Part shown: in pieces, positions 1 to 10,551 of the stretch
Position numbering within the stretch: the stretch's first letter is position 1
Layout of the letters: each line of letters begins with the position of its first letter
Assembly (NCBI GenBank): GCA_017311185.1
Contig: JAESUZ010001746.1
Span: forward strand, 434,001-498,000
From: Proteles cristata cristata
Lineage: Eukaryota; Chordata; Mammalia; Carnivora; Hyaenidae
Direction of reading: 5' to 3'
DNA length: 64,000 bases
Notes under the pieces: generated by a model
The model's database searches: none
Seen by the model: only the letters and a program-made list of their open reading frames with translations
What the model was told of the DNA's origin: nothing
Made by a program: the position numbers and the translations under genes

Positions 1-450
1 TTAGGGGGAAAATAGGAAATAGACATAGTTTCAGTGAACCTAGTTTTATTCTTATTCAATAATTTATTCTGAGTACAATATTTCAGAAAGTAAAATTAAC
101 TGATCTTAAGACAATTTAGAAGTTAAAACTGTAAACCACAAAGGTCTTGCATTCTTGTGGAGAAGACAGATATTGAATACCTGGTGGATAAGGGACACTC
201 TGAATGAAAGGTGCATTCCTAAGTAAGGAAAGGGAAAGGCTAGTGATTCCTGTAATTGAAGGTATTTGGGAGACAGGTATTATTATCCAGGGTGGCTAGG
301 AAAAGCTGTTTTGAAAGGAAACTTTTGACCTATGACCTACTTGATGAGAAAGAGCCATCTATGTAAAGACCCGGGTTAACTTTCAGAATCAAAGTCATAA
401 ATTCAAACTACTTGAAAAAGACATAGAAGAAGGGAAGGAAACAGTGTCTG
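1..450. other. Unassigned AT-rich sequence
   Basis: No gene or recognisable repeat signature was seen here. It is probably unique or too decayed to place by eye. Confidence 0.4.
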
Positions 451-454
451 AAGG

Positions 455-790
455 TTGAGGTGACAAATCACTACAAACTTAGTGTTTTAAAACAACAGAA
501 ATGTATTCTTACACAGTGCTAGGGGTTAGGAATCTGATGGCACGGGGCTAAAATCAAGGTGTCAGCTGGGCCACACTCCCACCAAAGGCTCTAATCAAAA
601 GCCCATTTCTCATCCTTGGCCTTGCCTCTTCTATTTGAGATTGATGTGAGGGCTCATTCAGAGAATCCAGCATAATCACCCAATCTCAAGATCCTTCATT
701 ATAGCTGCAAGGTCTGTTTTCCCTGTAAGGTATCATTCAAAGGTTATAGGGATTAGGACAAATTCAGATTTGGGCTCCATTACTCATATT
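455..790 (+). repeat. Ancient interspersed repeat, family not assigned
   Basis: The stretch ttttaaaacaacagaaatgt, then aaaatcaaggtgtcagctgg, matches a common mammalian repeat that I recognise but cannot name with certainty. Later parts (caatctcaagatccttcatt) also fit. It is strongly diverged and has no coding capacity. Confidence 0.45.
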
Positions 791-794
791 ACCA

Positions 795-1775
795 CAGCAA
801 GTGTGGCTGAGGCAAGGGGACAGAAAGGACAGGGTTGGAAGGTCCAATAGATAGTGATGAGTCAGATTATTTTGTTTTTTAAGTCAAGGTGAGAAATTTG
901 CATTGTATGCTTTTTAAATTATGTTTTTCATGTTTGTTTATTTTTGAGAGAAAGAAAGAAGAGAGACAGAGAGTGAGCAGAGGAGGGGCAGAGAAGGAGA
1001 CACAGTAGGCTCTGAGCTGTCAGCACAGAGCCCAATGTGGGGCTTGAACTCATGAACTGCGAGATCATGACCTGAGCTTAACCAACTGAGACACTCAGGC
1101 AGTCCTGCACTGTATTCTGATATCAATCATAAGCTACTAAGGGATCAGTGATGTCAGTAGATATTAATCAAAGAGTGATATAATCACATGGATTATTTGG
1201 GAAACTCAATTTCAACTGCAAATTACCAACTTGGTGGCAAGAAAATCAGTTAGGAATTTGTTACTATAGTCCAGATACAAGTTTACTGTGGCTCGGGCTA
1301 GATTTTAGCAGTAGAGATGATGTCATGTCCTCAGATCTGGAACATAACGTAGATGTGCATCGAGGATTTATTGAATGACTGGAAGGTTGGCATAAAGAAA
1401 CAGACAAAACAAGTAACACATATCAACACATTACTTTTCAATTTGTAGATTCAGCAACTGAACAGATGGTGAAGTTATCTACTAAAGAGAAGACTTGTGA
1501 AAAAATAGGTGAGTTTGTGGAGGATGACTCCAAGTTCTTACTGGGTACTTAAACTTCGATTTGATTACTATACATCCAGGTAGATATCATAGAAAATACA
1601 GGTAGGTGTTCAACTTCCAACCACAGAAGAGGCCTTAGGTTGCAGATAAAGATATGGAAGCATCTATATGTCTATAGGGATAGACAGAGACTAGATTTGA
1701 AAAAATAATGAGTGATTGGGTATAAAAAGCATGGAAGAGGGACATGGGAAGGGGACCTCAAACTTTCTGGTATGG
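795..1775 (-). repeat. L2 LINE relic, reverse orientation, split by a SINE
   Basis: Read on the plus strand it follows the reverse complement of L2 (gtgtggctgaggcaagggga; tagtccagatacaagttt; gaggatgactccaag). A SINE at 911-1105 splits it, so the L2 is older. No open frame survives. The boundaries are approximate. Confidence 0.45.
911..1105 (-). mobile_element. CAN-SINE (felid SINEC-type), minus strand
   Basis: It runs from a T-rich start (reverse tail) with tttatttttgagag, through cagcacagagccca and gagatcatgacctgag, to ccaactgagacactcaggc, the reversed tRNA-like head. It is diverged, so this is an older copy, and it sits inside an L2 relic. A 62-residue ORF across it is a by-product of the SINE. 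Confidence 0.9.
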
Positions 1776-1820
1776 AATTTAGTTGGATTTTGGTACAATT
1801 TATTAAAATAGAGACTATTG

Positions 1821-2047
1821 GGGCACCTGAATGGCTCAGTCAGTTGAGTCTCCAATTTCAACTCAGGTCATGATCTCACACTTTGTGGGTTCAAGCCCCA
1901 CATTGGGCACTGTGCTGACAACTCAGAGCATGGAGCCTGCATCAGATTCTGTGTCCCCCTCTTCCTCTCCCCCTCTGCAACTCACGATCTGTCTCACTCT
2001 GTCCCTCAAAGATGAATAAACATTAAAAAAATTTAAAATAGTTAAAA
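1821..2047 (+). mobile_element. CAN-SINE, plus strand, with target-site duplication
   Basis: The head gggcacctgaatggctcagtc and the body catgatctcacactttgtgg are recognisable, with an aataaacattaaaaaaa tail. The 16-bp direct repeat aaaatagagactattg flanks it at 1805-1820 and 2048-2063, which is the mark of L1-type target-primed insertion. Confidence 0.95.
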
Positions 2048-2063
2048 AAAATAGAGACTATTG

Positions 2064-3225
2064 GGACAGGTCATGATCTGACAGCAAAAACAGAAGCTGA
2101 CTATGGACAGGTGAGGTTTCCCGTGTCTCTGAGATAGTTCCAAAAGATAGAGTGAAAATGAGGAAAAAAGTCCTTAAAAGTAGAATCAAGGATGAAAATA
2201 CATATTTGAGATTTATCTCTCTATTTTTTCTGCATCATACAGATTTTAAATGGCAAAACAAGAGGCTGGAGGATGATTAGATGTGATTAAATATAAATAA
2301 TTGAATGTGACAACTATAAGAAGGAAACATAAAACATCGTAAGTCCCATTAAGGATACACACTTACATGTAAGAATATGATATTCTTACATAACAAAAAC
2401 TAGTAAGATCCCAATGACACATAGAAGAGAATAGAAAAAAAAGTTTGGAGGAAAAAATGCTAAATATTTCCTAAAGCTTTGTCATAATTCATTCTTATCC
2501 AAAGTATAATTTTCTGAAATTATCAAAATTTATATTATAATTTTCACAGAAATTTTCTTGTCTGCTCCTCCTCATTACTCTTAGAATTGTCTCTTGCTCT
2601 GTCTCTTTTGTCTTTTTTTCCCTTTTCAACTTCTCAAAACATTGTATTAATAATGTGATATATAATATGTTAATAGTATAAACATACACAACCGATTTAG
2701 TCAATATGCTTCTTTACTAGCTCCAAGTATATTTAATCGGTCTGAAAGGAAAAGGGAAACAGTATTTCATAAACAATTATATTCAAGCATTTTAAAATCA
2801 TAAAATATCTGATATAATTGATTTAAAGTGATTAAAAATATATTTAGTACTTGTGCGTGGTAACTATGTTCTAATATAACAGCTACTTTTAAGACACTTA
2901 TGTTAACACATTTAGAGTTCTTATTGATCTAAACGCTGGCGTGTTTATGAAATCATCGACCCTTAGTGTTACTTTAGAGGCCACTTTATTCAATGTACCA
3001 AGCAATACATAATCCTTGGATAATCTAGCAATTTCCTCTACTTTACAATTAACTCACTGTCCCTAGTTCTGGTGATTTCATCTAAGATCGATATTCTTTA
3101 TTTTCTACCTTCTTCTGTAATGCTCAGATTCTAGTGAATGAGAGCATAGAATATCCTCTGCATTGGTTACTCCTTTACTTTTTGGGGCGAGTAGACACTT
3201 AGATGATTCTACTGATCTCTGCATC
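2064..3225. other. AT-rich sequence without recognisable features
   Basis: Only short chance ORFs are present. No repeat signature, CpG cluster or splice-flanked ORF was seen. Confidence 0.4.
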
Positions 3226-3229
3226 CTAA

Positions 3230-3770
3230 TACTCATTCCCTGGTGTAATCAGAGCATGGCTGACCCTTTAACTTGCTACTATCAAAAATACATGTCAAAT
3301 GTGACGAGATGCCACTGTATATTTACGTTATGTCCTAAAAATGGCAACTTGTTTAGCAGAATATTTCTGTTGGCTTCTTGGCTTACATGCTCTCATGAAG
3401 CAAGCAGCCATAATGCAGAGAGTCACATGGGGAGAAACCAAGGGCAGCTTCCTCTCAGCAGGGGGCTAGGGATTACGAGTGGCCTCCAGTTGACAGCCCA
3501 CTGGAAAGCTGAAGCCCTCAAGCCAAAAACCCACAAAGAACTGAATTTCGCCAACAACAGTGTGGGTTTACAAGCAGATTCTTTCCCAATTGAGCCTCAA
3601 ATAAGAACCACAGACAAAACCTTCAATGCAACCTTATAAAAGACCCTGAAGCAGTGGTCCAGGTAAATTGTTTCTACCCCTGACTACTAGAAACTGTGAG
3701 ATAATAAATATGAGTTGCTTTTAGCTACTAAGCTTTGTGAAATGTATTATGCAGCAATAAATAACTAATG
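3230..3770 (+). repeat. LTR-type ancient repeat relic (ERVL/MaLR-like)
   Basis: The 3' part (actgtgagataataaatatg, then gctactaagctttgtg, ending gcagcaataaataactaat) has the polyadenylation end typical of old ERVL/MaLR-class LTRs. The start (tggtgtaatcagagcatggc) fits the same element. A 158-residue ORF at 3163-3639 lies across it and is not considered a gene. The exact family is uncertain. Confidence 0.5.
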
Positions 3771-3914
3771 TATTTCTGAACATACTTCCGTTGCTCTGTT
3801 CAAAGTTCATAAACGTCCTTGATTTTGTGTTGGTTGTGTATACATAAATCTCCTTAACCCTCTTCCTCAGTTTCAGCCCTGAAACTAAATTACTTTTAGA
3901 ATTACTGATGTATA

Positions 3915-4142
3915 GGGGTGCCTGGGTGGCTTAGTCGGTTAAGAGTCAGACTTTCGCTTAGGTCATGATCTCGCGGTTCGTGGGTTCGAGCCCCCCATTG
4001 GGCTCTGTGCTGACTGCCAGCTCAGAGCCTGGAGCCTGTTTCAGTCTGTGACACCCTCTCTCTCTGACCCTTCCCTGCTCACACTATCTCTCTCTCTCTC
4101 TCCTAGAAATGAATAAAACATTAAAAAAATTAAAAAAAAAAA
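3915..4142 (+). mobile_element. CAN-SINE, young subfamily, with 17-bp target duplication
   Basis: This is a full-length copy with gggtgcctgggtggcttag, a B-box ggttcgagcccc, the ctgactgccagctcag variant and a cctagaaatgaataaaacatt tail. Direct repeats agaattactgatgtata at 3898-3914 and 4143-4159 are identical, indicating a recent insertion. Confidence 0.97.
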
Positions 4143-4334
4143 AGAATTACTGATGTATAAAACTTTAAGACAGAAAGCAATCTTAACCCAAAATTTCATT
4201 ATTCCAAGCATATAATTCTTAAAAAAAGGCAGTCTTCTTAAATGTTTAATTAAACGAGCTCCTCAAATTTTTAAAAGTGTAGAACAGGTACTACTAACAT
4301 TAGAGTCAAATTTCCTTGTAGTTGGGGCTGTCTT

Positions 4335-4505
4335 GTGCATACATATATATGTGGAAAGTATATATAATACAGACATATATATAATGTATGTCATATATAA
4401 TACATACATATATTTGTATATGTGTATACACAAACATGATTTCTGTATATAGATATTATACATGCACACATACATATTTATATACCTACATGTATATGTA
4501 TGTTT
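4335..4505. repeat. TA/CA-rich low-complexity sequence
   Basis: Degenerate alternating purine-pyrimidine sequence (acatatatatg, tatataatacatacatata and similar). A 70-residue minus-strand ORF here is compositional. Confidence 0.8.
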
Positions 4506-5604
4506 ATATCTAATTCTACCTAGATAAAATTACCCATTAATGATAAATGTATGCTAAAATTATGCAGTATTAAAAATGAAAACCATAGCCATGATTATTT
4601 TCTTAAAATTATTTAGCATTGCAAATGCTAACAAAAGTCACTATCACCGGACAGTTTGTCATCCATGCATAAAAAGAAAATTATGTTTCTATTTTAAGTC
4701 TGACATATGGTACTAGCCTTTGTGTGACAATCTTGTTCACATTCAGCATTTGTGACACCAGATTGCCGCTTTCTCTGGAATGTGAGATGACGGGAATAGT
4801 AATTTTGAATTAAATATAAGTCAATGGACTATCAATCCTGGGTAGGCCTTCTATTCACCTACTTGAAAGTCCGAAAGTCAATGCCATGATGTTTAATCCT
4901 TTTTTGTAGAGTAAGATAGAAACTATTTTTTCTTTTTTCTTTTCCTTTCTCTCCTTTTCAAATTTTAATAACTCTATGGAAGCACAGAAGCTATAATTCA
5001 TGAGTTTCATGGAGTGTTTCAGCAAAGAGCTCTGTCATTTTTAAGATTCTAAAATACCTTTTTTCCCCATTTAAAGCTAAAATAAGTATGTGTATGATTT
5101 GGCCCTTCCTCTCTGTTTCAAAATATCAAAAGGAAGTAATGTTTAATTGTAAATATATGTGGTGTGTGTGTGTATGTGTGTGTGTATGTGTGTGCACGCA
5201 TGAATGTTTTTTGTTCAGATTTTAAGTGTGAGAATTTGAGAAAATTAGAAAAAGCTCTTTCGTGGGATATTGCAAATACATACTTTATATTTTTGAACTG
5301 AGATATCAAGATGAAAGATTTTTCAGTAAACTTTGGGATTCTCAAAATAACTGTCTGAAAAAGACTATGAACAATCAAAAGTCTATAAAGCTGGCACGTG
5401 TTTCTCCAAAGCCTTGGGTGGAAAATTTTCCCAAAAACTTTTAAGGAAATTTTCAAAGGTTGAAAATTCATACAATAAGCATTCATATTATGCTCCAGCT
5501 ACATTAAAGAATTTTAACAATTTTCTGCATACAGTTGATTTTTTTATTTATCCATGCATCATTTGTTATGCTATACCATCTGAAAATAAATAATACTTTG
5601 CCAG
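4506..5604. other. AT-rich sequence without recognisable gene
   Basis: Apart from the TG microsatellite at about 5160-5195, no repeat family was recognised. Overlapping ORFs on both strands at 5118-5486 show no family resemblance, splice sites or codon signal. Confidence 0.4.
5158..5195 (+). repeat. Interrupted (TG)n microsatellite
   Basis: TG units are broken by two TATG interruptions. The run ends in gtgcacgcatg. Confidence 0.9.
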
Positions 5605-5875
5605 AGAGGAGGGAGTGGGGGGATGCACAAATGGGGAGGGAAGGAGTAAGAGATACAAGCTTCCAGTAATGGAATGAACAAGTACGAACATAACAGCATA
5701 GGGAATATAGTCAATGGTATTGTAATAGTGCTTCATGGTCACAGATGGTAATTACATCTGTGGTGAGTAGAGCATAATGTATAAAGTTGTTGAATCATTA
5801 TGTTTATACCTGAAACTAATGTAACATCATGTGTCAGCTGGTTTCCAAAAGATAAAATATATAATAAAGAAAGAA
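5605..5875 (+). repeat. L1 3' end (L1MA-like 3' UTR)
   Basis: The order gggagtggggggatgc, acaagcttccagtaatgg, gtggtgagtagagcataatg and ttgttgaatcattatg, then acctgaaactaatgtaacat, matches the 3' UTR of mid-age L1 elements. It is 5' truncated and non-coding. Confidence 0.75.
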
Positions 5876-6384
5876 ACCGTATACAACCACAGTTAAAAAA
5901 TGAAAGTTTGCCAAAAAATAATTTAGCACATCCTAAGTAAAAGCTATTTCCAACATAACTTATGAATCATACATAACAGCTATAAAACAAAAAACCCATA
6001 CGGTCATATCCATATGATATTTAATATCCACATAATAACCATATGATATTTAAATTTCCGTGGTGCCAACAGAATTCTCTTAAAGAATTTTACTTTTCTC
6101 TGTATTAAGATCTAGTTAAGATTTACACATTATGTTTAGTGATTGTGTCCTAATCTAATGAACTAGCTCTGAAAAATATCAACTGCCAATTTTACAAAAT
6201 AACTATCAAGATGCCACTTATTAAAGTAAAGATAGTTTGTTAGATTTATTGCAGTAATAAGCCACCTTGATAGATTTTGGTGTTGTTTTAAAAAGTGAAA
6301 GGAGAGGTTACTTATTGAGTTTTTAAGACCTCATTGAAAAGTCAAGATATTGGATGGAGTTATCAGTTTATGACATGAATGTTT

Positions 6385-6891
6385 TATTTTTGACTGAAGA
6401 ATAATTGACATGCAATATCCTATCAGTTTCAGATGTACAATATAGTAAACACTATTCATTACTATACATTACAAAATGATCAGCATAATCAATAAGTCGT
6501 TATCATGTGTCACCATATAAAATTGTTAGCATATTATTAACTATATTCCATAAACTGTACATTACACTCCCATGTCTTATGTATTTTATAACTGAGAGGT
6601 TCTATCTCTTAATCCCCTTCACCTATTTCACCCATTTCCCTGCCTGCTTTACCTCTTCCAACCATCAGTTTGTTCTCTGTATCCGAGTCTATTTCTGTTT
6701 TATCATTTTTTGTTTTGTTTAGATTACACGTATAAGTGAAGCCATATGGTATTTGTTTTTTCTGTCAAGACTTGTTTTACTTAGCATGATACTCTCTAAG
6801 TACATCCATGTTGTCACAAATGGCAAGATTTCATTCTTTTTTCATGACTAATGTTTCCTTTTATATATGTGGGGAGAGAGGAAGCCTGTTT

Positions 6892-6925
<34 letters not shown>

Positions 6926-7315
6926 TTATCCATTCATTTGTTGACAGCCATTTGGGTCGTTTCCAGACTTGGGCTATTATAAATAATGCTGCAAAGAACA
7001 TAGATACACATATATATTTAAAGTTAGTGTTTTTCTTTTCTTCAGTAAAATATCTAGAATTGGAACTGCTGAATTCTATGGCAGTCCTATTTTTAATATT
7101 TTGAGAAATGTTCATATATTCATATGTTTCCATAGTGGCTGCATCAATTTATATTTCCACCAACAGTATGCAAATATTCGCTTTTCTCCACATCCATCAA
7201 CACTTGTTATGTCTTATTTTTGTTAACAATAGCCATTCTGTTAGGTACAAGGTGATATCTCACTGTAGTTTCAATTTACATTTCCCTGGACTGGTTAGGT
7301 GCAATGAGATGAGGG
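6385..7315 (-). repeat. L1 relic, minus strand: 3' UTR and end of ORF2
   Basis: On the plus strand it reads as the reverse of an L1MA/L1MB-type 3' end: cagtttcagatgtacaatat; cttaatccccttcacctatt; gtttgttctctgtatccgag; attataaataatgctgcaaa; then tttccaccaacagtatgcaa from the end of ORF2. Frames are broken throughout. A (CA)n run sits inside it where the consensus has a TA-rich stretch. Confidence 0.85.
6894..6923 (+). repeat. (AC)15 microsatellite inside an L1 relic
   Basis: An uninterrupted dinucleotide run. The cysteine/valine and histidine/threonine runs in the overlapping ORFs come only from this repeat. Confidence 0.95.
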
Positions 7316-7329
7316 TCTTGATGGGAGCC

Positions 7330-9485
7330 TTGGTGAACAAATTGCTAGGAAAAAAACAAGCTGGTATAGTTGGTTCATAGTCGTATTTTCCAAGAACTAG
7401 TATTTACTAGAGCTGTTGTTTTGCTTCTTCTGTTTTTATTGCCTGGACCTAGACTTGTCTAGGACAGACGCAGGAATATGTGTTGGCCTCAATTCTTATA
7501 AGCTGTTGATGGTCCAGAAGATAAAGAATTTGGTATGCAAATCAAAACTTTTTTCCTAGAAAGTTTTCACCAAATCTGTTTTTATTATACATATTTTGAA
7601 GCATGTAAAAATATGGAATGGTGCAATTATCATTCATTACTCACCATATAAATTCAAAGTTTTAAATATTGTTATATTTGTATATTTTATCGAGCTCTCC
7701 ATGTCCTAAGAAAAACATATCTCAATATATCACAAAGCTATTATCACATCTAAGAAAATCAACATAATCTATAATATCATTCATTTTTCAGCATAAATTC
7801 ACATTTTCTCAATAGTATAAAAAAGAATATAAAGCTTTGTTAATTTGCTCCCTAAGTAGGATATGATTTTAGTTCTTACATCCATCAGTCATTTCACCTT
7901 ACATTATTTTATTCTAAAACATTCTCTAACTTGCATGCACAATTTTCTATAATTAAGTGTTAACACAGAGGAATCATTTGAACACAAACTTATATACTGA
8001 TATTTACGTGTAATTCTATATAAATATTAATTTCTTCTAAGACTATTTCTAGGATAAGTGTTAAAATGTATTTTTGAATGTAGGTAGCATTATTAGGCAC
8101 TTTGATGGGTCATTTCAAACTACCAAACCAGAATTTAATTGGTAACAAAAAATAATTAAGGTCATTAATACAGAGTTTACATTGCAATTTGTCTTTCTTA
8201 GGAGCACGTGTTTTACCAAATTTTTTCCAACAATTAGTATTTTCTTTAATGGAATTGTATTTCATATCCTAGGTGTCTGTAAAACCCTACCTAAAAACTG
8301 TCTGGCATATATTTAATTTCTTGAGGAAATATACTCATCAGAAACGTTCTATATTATAATTTGTACAATTGAAAGAGTTTATAAGGTCATCTCTGTAATT
8401 TCCAAGCAGATTTAAATAATTACATCTATAATACCTAATAGTTGTTTATTAAATGCCTGATGCAGAAGAAGGGTCATACAGCAGCAGGTAATCTCTGATG
8501 GTCTAGTCTGAGAAAAGTTTCCTTCCCCTCTCCCAGGAGTAGAGTTTATTTGCTTAATTATTTTCTCTTCCTGTCTACCTGACCTACTAGGCCTTCACCA
8601 GCATCTGGGAATACAGGGTTTACTGGTCTTCACCCAGCTGCTTCTTTTTTTTTTTCACCCTTCTCCCCCTCCTCCTCCCCTCCATCCCCCCTTTCCTTGT
8701 CCCCTTCCTGTTCCTCCACCTCCTCCTTCTTTGGTTATTTTTCTTCAGTAAAGGAGAAGAGTCAGCGGATAAAACTCTGGCTGTACATTGCCTATACCTG
8801 AGCCACTGATGGAGACTTCCTTTGCTTCGGGTCTTTCTTTGGCCCAGTGGAAGTCTTCAGAGATGAGCCTGAAAAGTGGAAGCAGACTGTTTTTGTGTAT
8901 ACAGTACCCATGGCTGTACACACCACTCTTCTCCACTCAGCATATAGCAGTTCTGTAGAAAGCTGCATCCAAGCTAAAACTTCTTACCTCGTTGGATGGT
9001 GGGCCACCCTCTTTCAGACCACCAGCCTTGAAGTTGCCGTTTCAGTAGGGCTTATTGATAACTGCAAACTCCTTTCCCTTCTGGGTTCAAGAAAAAGTTA
9101 TAATTACGGACTGACCACTTTTTGTGTCTGTTATTGTGGTATATATTTTCTTTCTAGAGTTCTATATTCTAGGCAGTAGCTGGAAGCTGTTTTTTAATTG
9201 TGCTATTTGCCTTCTGAGTAATGATAGTTATGTTTGTTTGTTTTATAATTTTGTATAATTATAATGGGAGCAGGCTATGATCATATGACCACAAGCACTT
9301 ATATTTACTCTTTCCCATCTTCCAAAATCATTTTAAATCATTTATTTAATTCATTCTTCATACTCTTATGTGAGATTGCAACATTTTATGTTGGGCTTTC
9401 TAACGGATAAGTCATACACACAAATGTAAGATTTGGCTTCCACAAATTGCACTTATTAACAAGGTTCTTGAGACATAGGAAGTCT
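7330..9485. other. Repeat-poor AT-rich sequence
   Basis: No SINE or L1 was seen. There is a pyrimidine-rich tract at 8641-8733, followed by opposing ORFs (minus 8745-8936, plus 8847-9179 with 110 codons). Their translations resemble no family I know. No promoter or clear splice signals were noted. Confidence 0.4.
8641..8733 (+). repeat. Pyrimidine-rich low-complexity tract
   Basis: About 90 nt of C and T with few purines, including an 11-T run and several cctcct units. Confidence 0.85.
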
Positions 9486-9489
9486 ACCA

Positions 9490-9800
9490 AATGCAACTAT
9501 AGAAAGGATCTTTCAGGAATTAGGAAATGATATCAGCTGCAGTTGCATGTTGGCTGAGGCTGCCGTCATGTGATGGTTTGATGTTGGCTGCCTATTGGAT
9601 GGGAGCTTAGCTGCCGCTGTTGGCCAGTTGCTTCTCCAGTATCTTCGGGTAATTGTGGCTGACTTCCCAGTTGCAAGCATCCCAAAATAACTAGGAGGAA
9701 GCTGCATGGCCTGTCACTCTAGCGTCAGAAGTCACACAATATTATATGGGCTTCATTCTGTTGATTCTGAGCAAGTCACTAATGCCATTGCATACAGACC
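9490..9800 (+). repeat. Possible ancient interspersed repeat
   Basis: The part gtcagaagtcacacaatatt, followed by ttctgttgattctgagcaag, resembles a common old mammalian repeat whose name I cannot assign. The region is G/C-richer than its flanks. Low confidence. Confidence 0.3.
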
Positions 9801-10095
9801 ACATTTCTTGAAGAGAGGATTATCAAATCAATTGTAGACTTATTTGAAAATCACTGTATAACTAATTACTGAAAGAAAAGAGAAGGATATTATAAACCAA
9901 ATTAGTACAAGTTAATGACACCAAGAAAGGTAAGATTTAAACAATCCACAAGAAGGTAGGGAAGCAAAAAATGGGGGGGGGAGGGAATCAATGTAGAATA
10001 GGTCAGAATAAACGATAGCATATAAGTCCTAAGTCCTAAATATTAAATCAAATGGACTAAATGATGTAGTGTAAAATGGAATTTGAAAATTCCAA

Positions 10096-10220
10096 GGACA
10101 CCTGGATGACTCAGTAAGTTGAGCATCTGACTCTTGATTTTGGCTCATGTCATGATCTCACGGTTTGTGGGATTGAGCCCCAAGTCAATCTCTGTGCTGA
10201 CAGCATGAAGCCTGCTTGGG

Positions 10221-10257
<37 letters not shown>

Positions 10258-10320
10258 GCCCCTCCCCTACTCATGCACATACACACTTTCTCTCTCAAAC
10301 AAATAAACATTAAAATAAAG
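10096..10320 (+). mobile_element. CAN-SINE, plus strand, first of a tandem pair
   Basis: It has the head ggacacctggatgactcag, a degenerate body, a (TC)n run at 10,222-10,253 and an aaataaacatt tail. It is an older copy inside the L1 relic. A short direct repeat gaaaattc lies on each side. Confidence 0.93.
10222..10253 (+). repeat. (TC)n microsatellite in a SINE
   Basis: An expanded version of the CT-rich region of the CAN-SINE, about 16 units. Confidence 0.95.
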
Positions 10321-10330
10321 GAAAATTCAG

Positions 10331-10551
10331 AGGCACCTGGGTGGCTCGGTTAGTTAAGCATGTGACTCCGACTCAGGTCACGATCTCATAGTTTGTGGGT
10401 TGAAGCCTCACATTGGGCTCTGTACTGACAGCTCAGAGCCTGGAGCCTGTTTCAGATTCTCTGTCTCTGTCTCCCTCTCTCTGCCCCCACCCCTGCTTGT
10501 ACACACTCTCTCTTTCTCTCTCTCAAAAATAAATAAACATTACACTTAAAA
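10331..10551 (+). mobile_element. CAN-SINE, plus strand, second of a tandem pair
   Basis: The head aggcacctgggtggctcgg is followed by a full body and tail. Approximate direct repeats aaggaaaattcaga (10,318-10,331) and aaggaaaatgcaaa (10,552-10,565) flank it. It therefore landed at the tail end of the preceding SINE. Confidence 0.95.

Noticed and set aside
3163..3639. 158-codon plus-strand ORF
   Set aside because: It lies across an LTR-type repeat relic and shows no domain, Kozak-like context or splice support.
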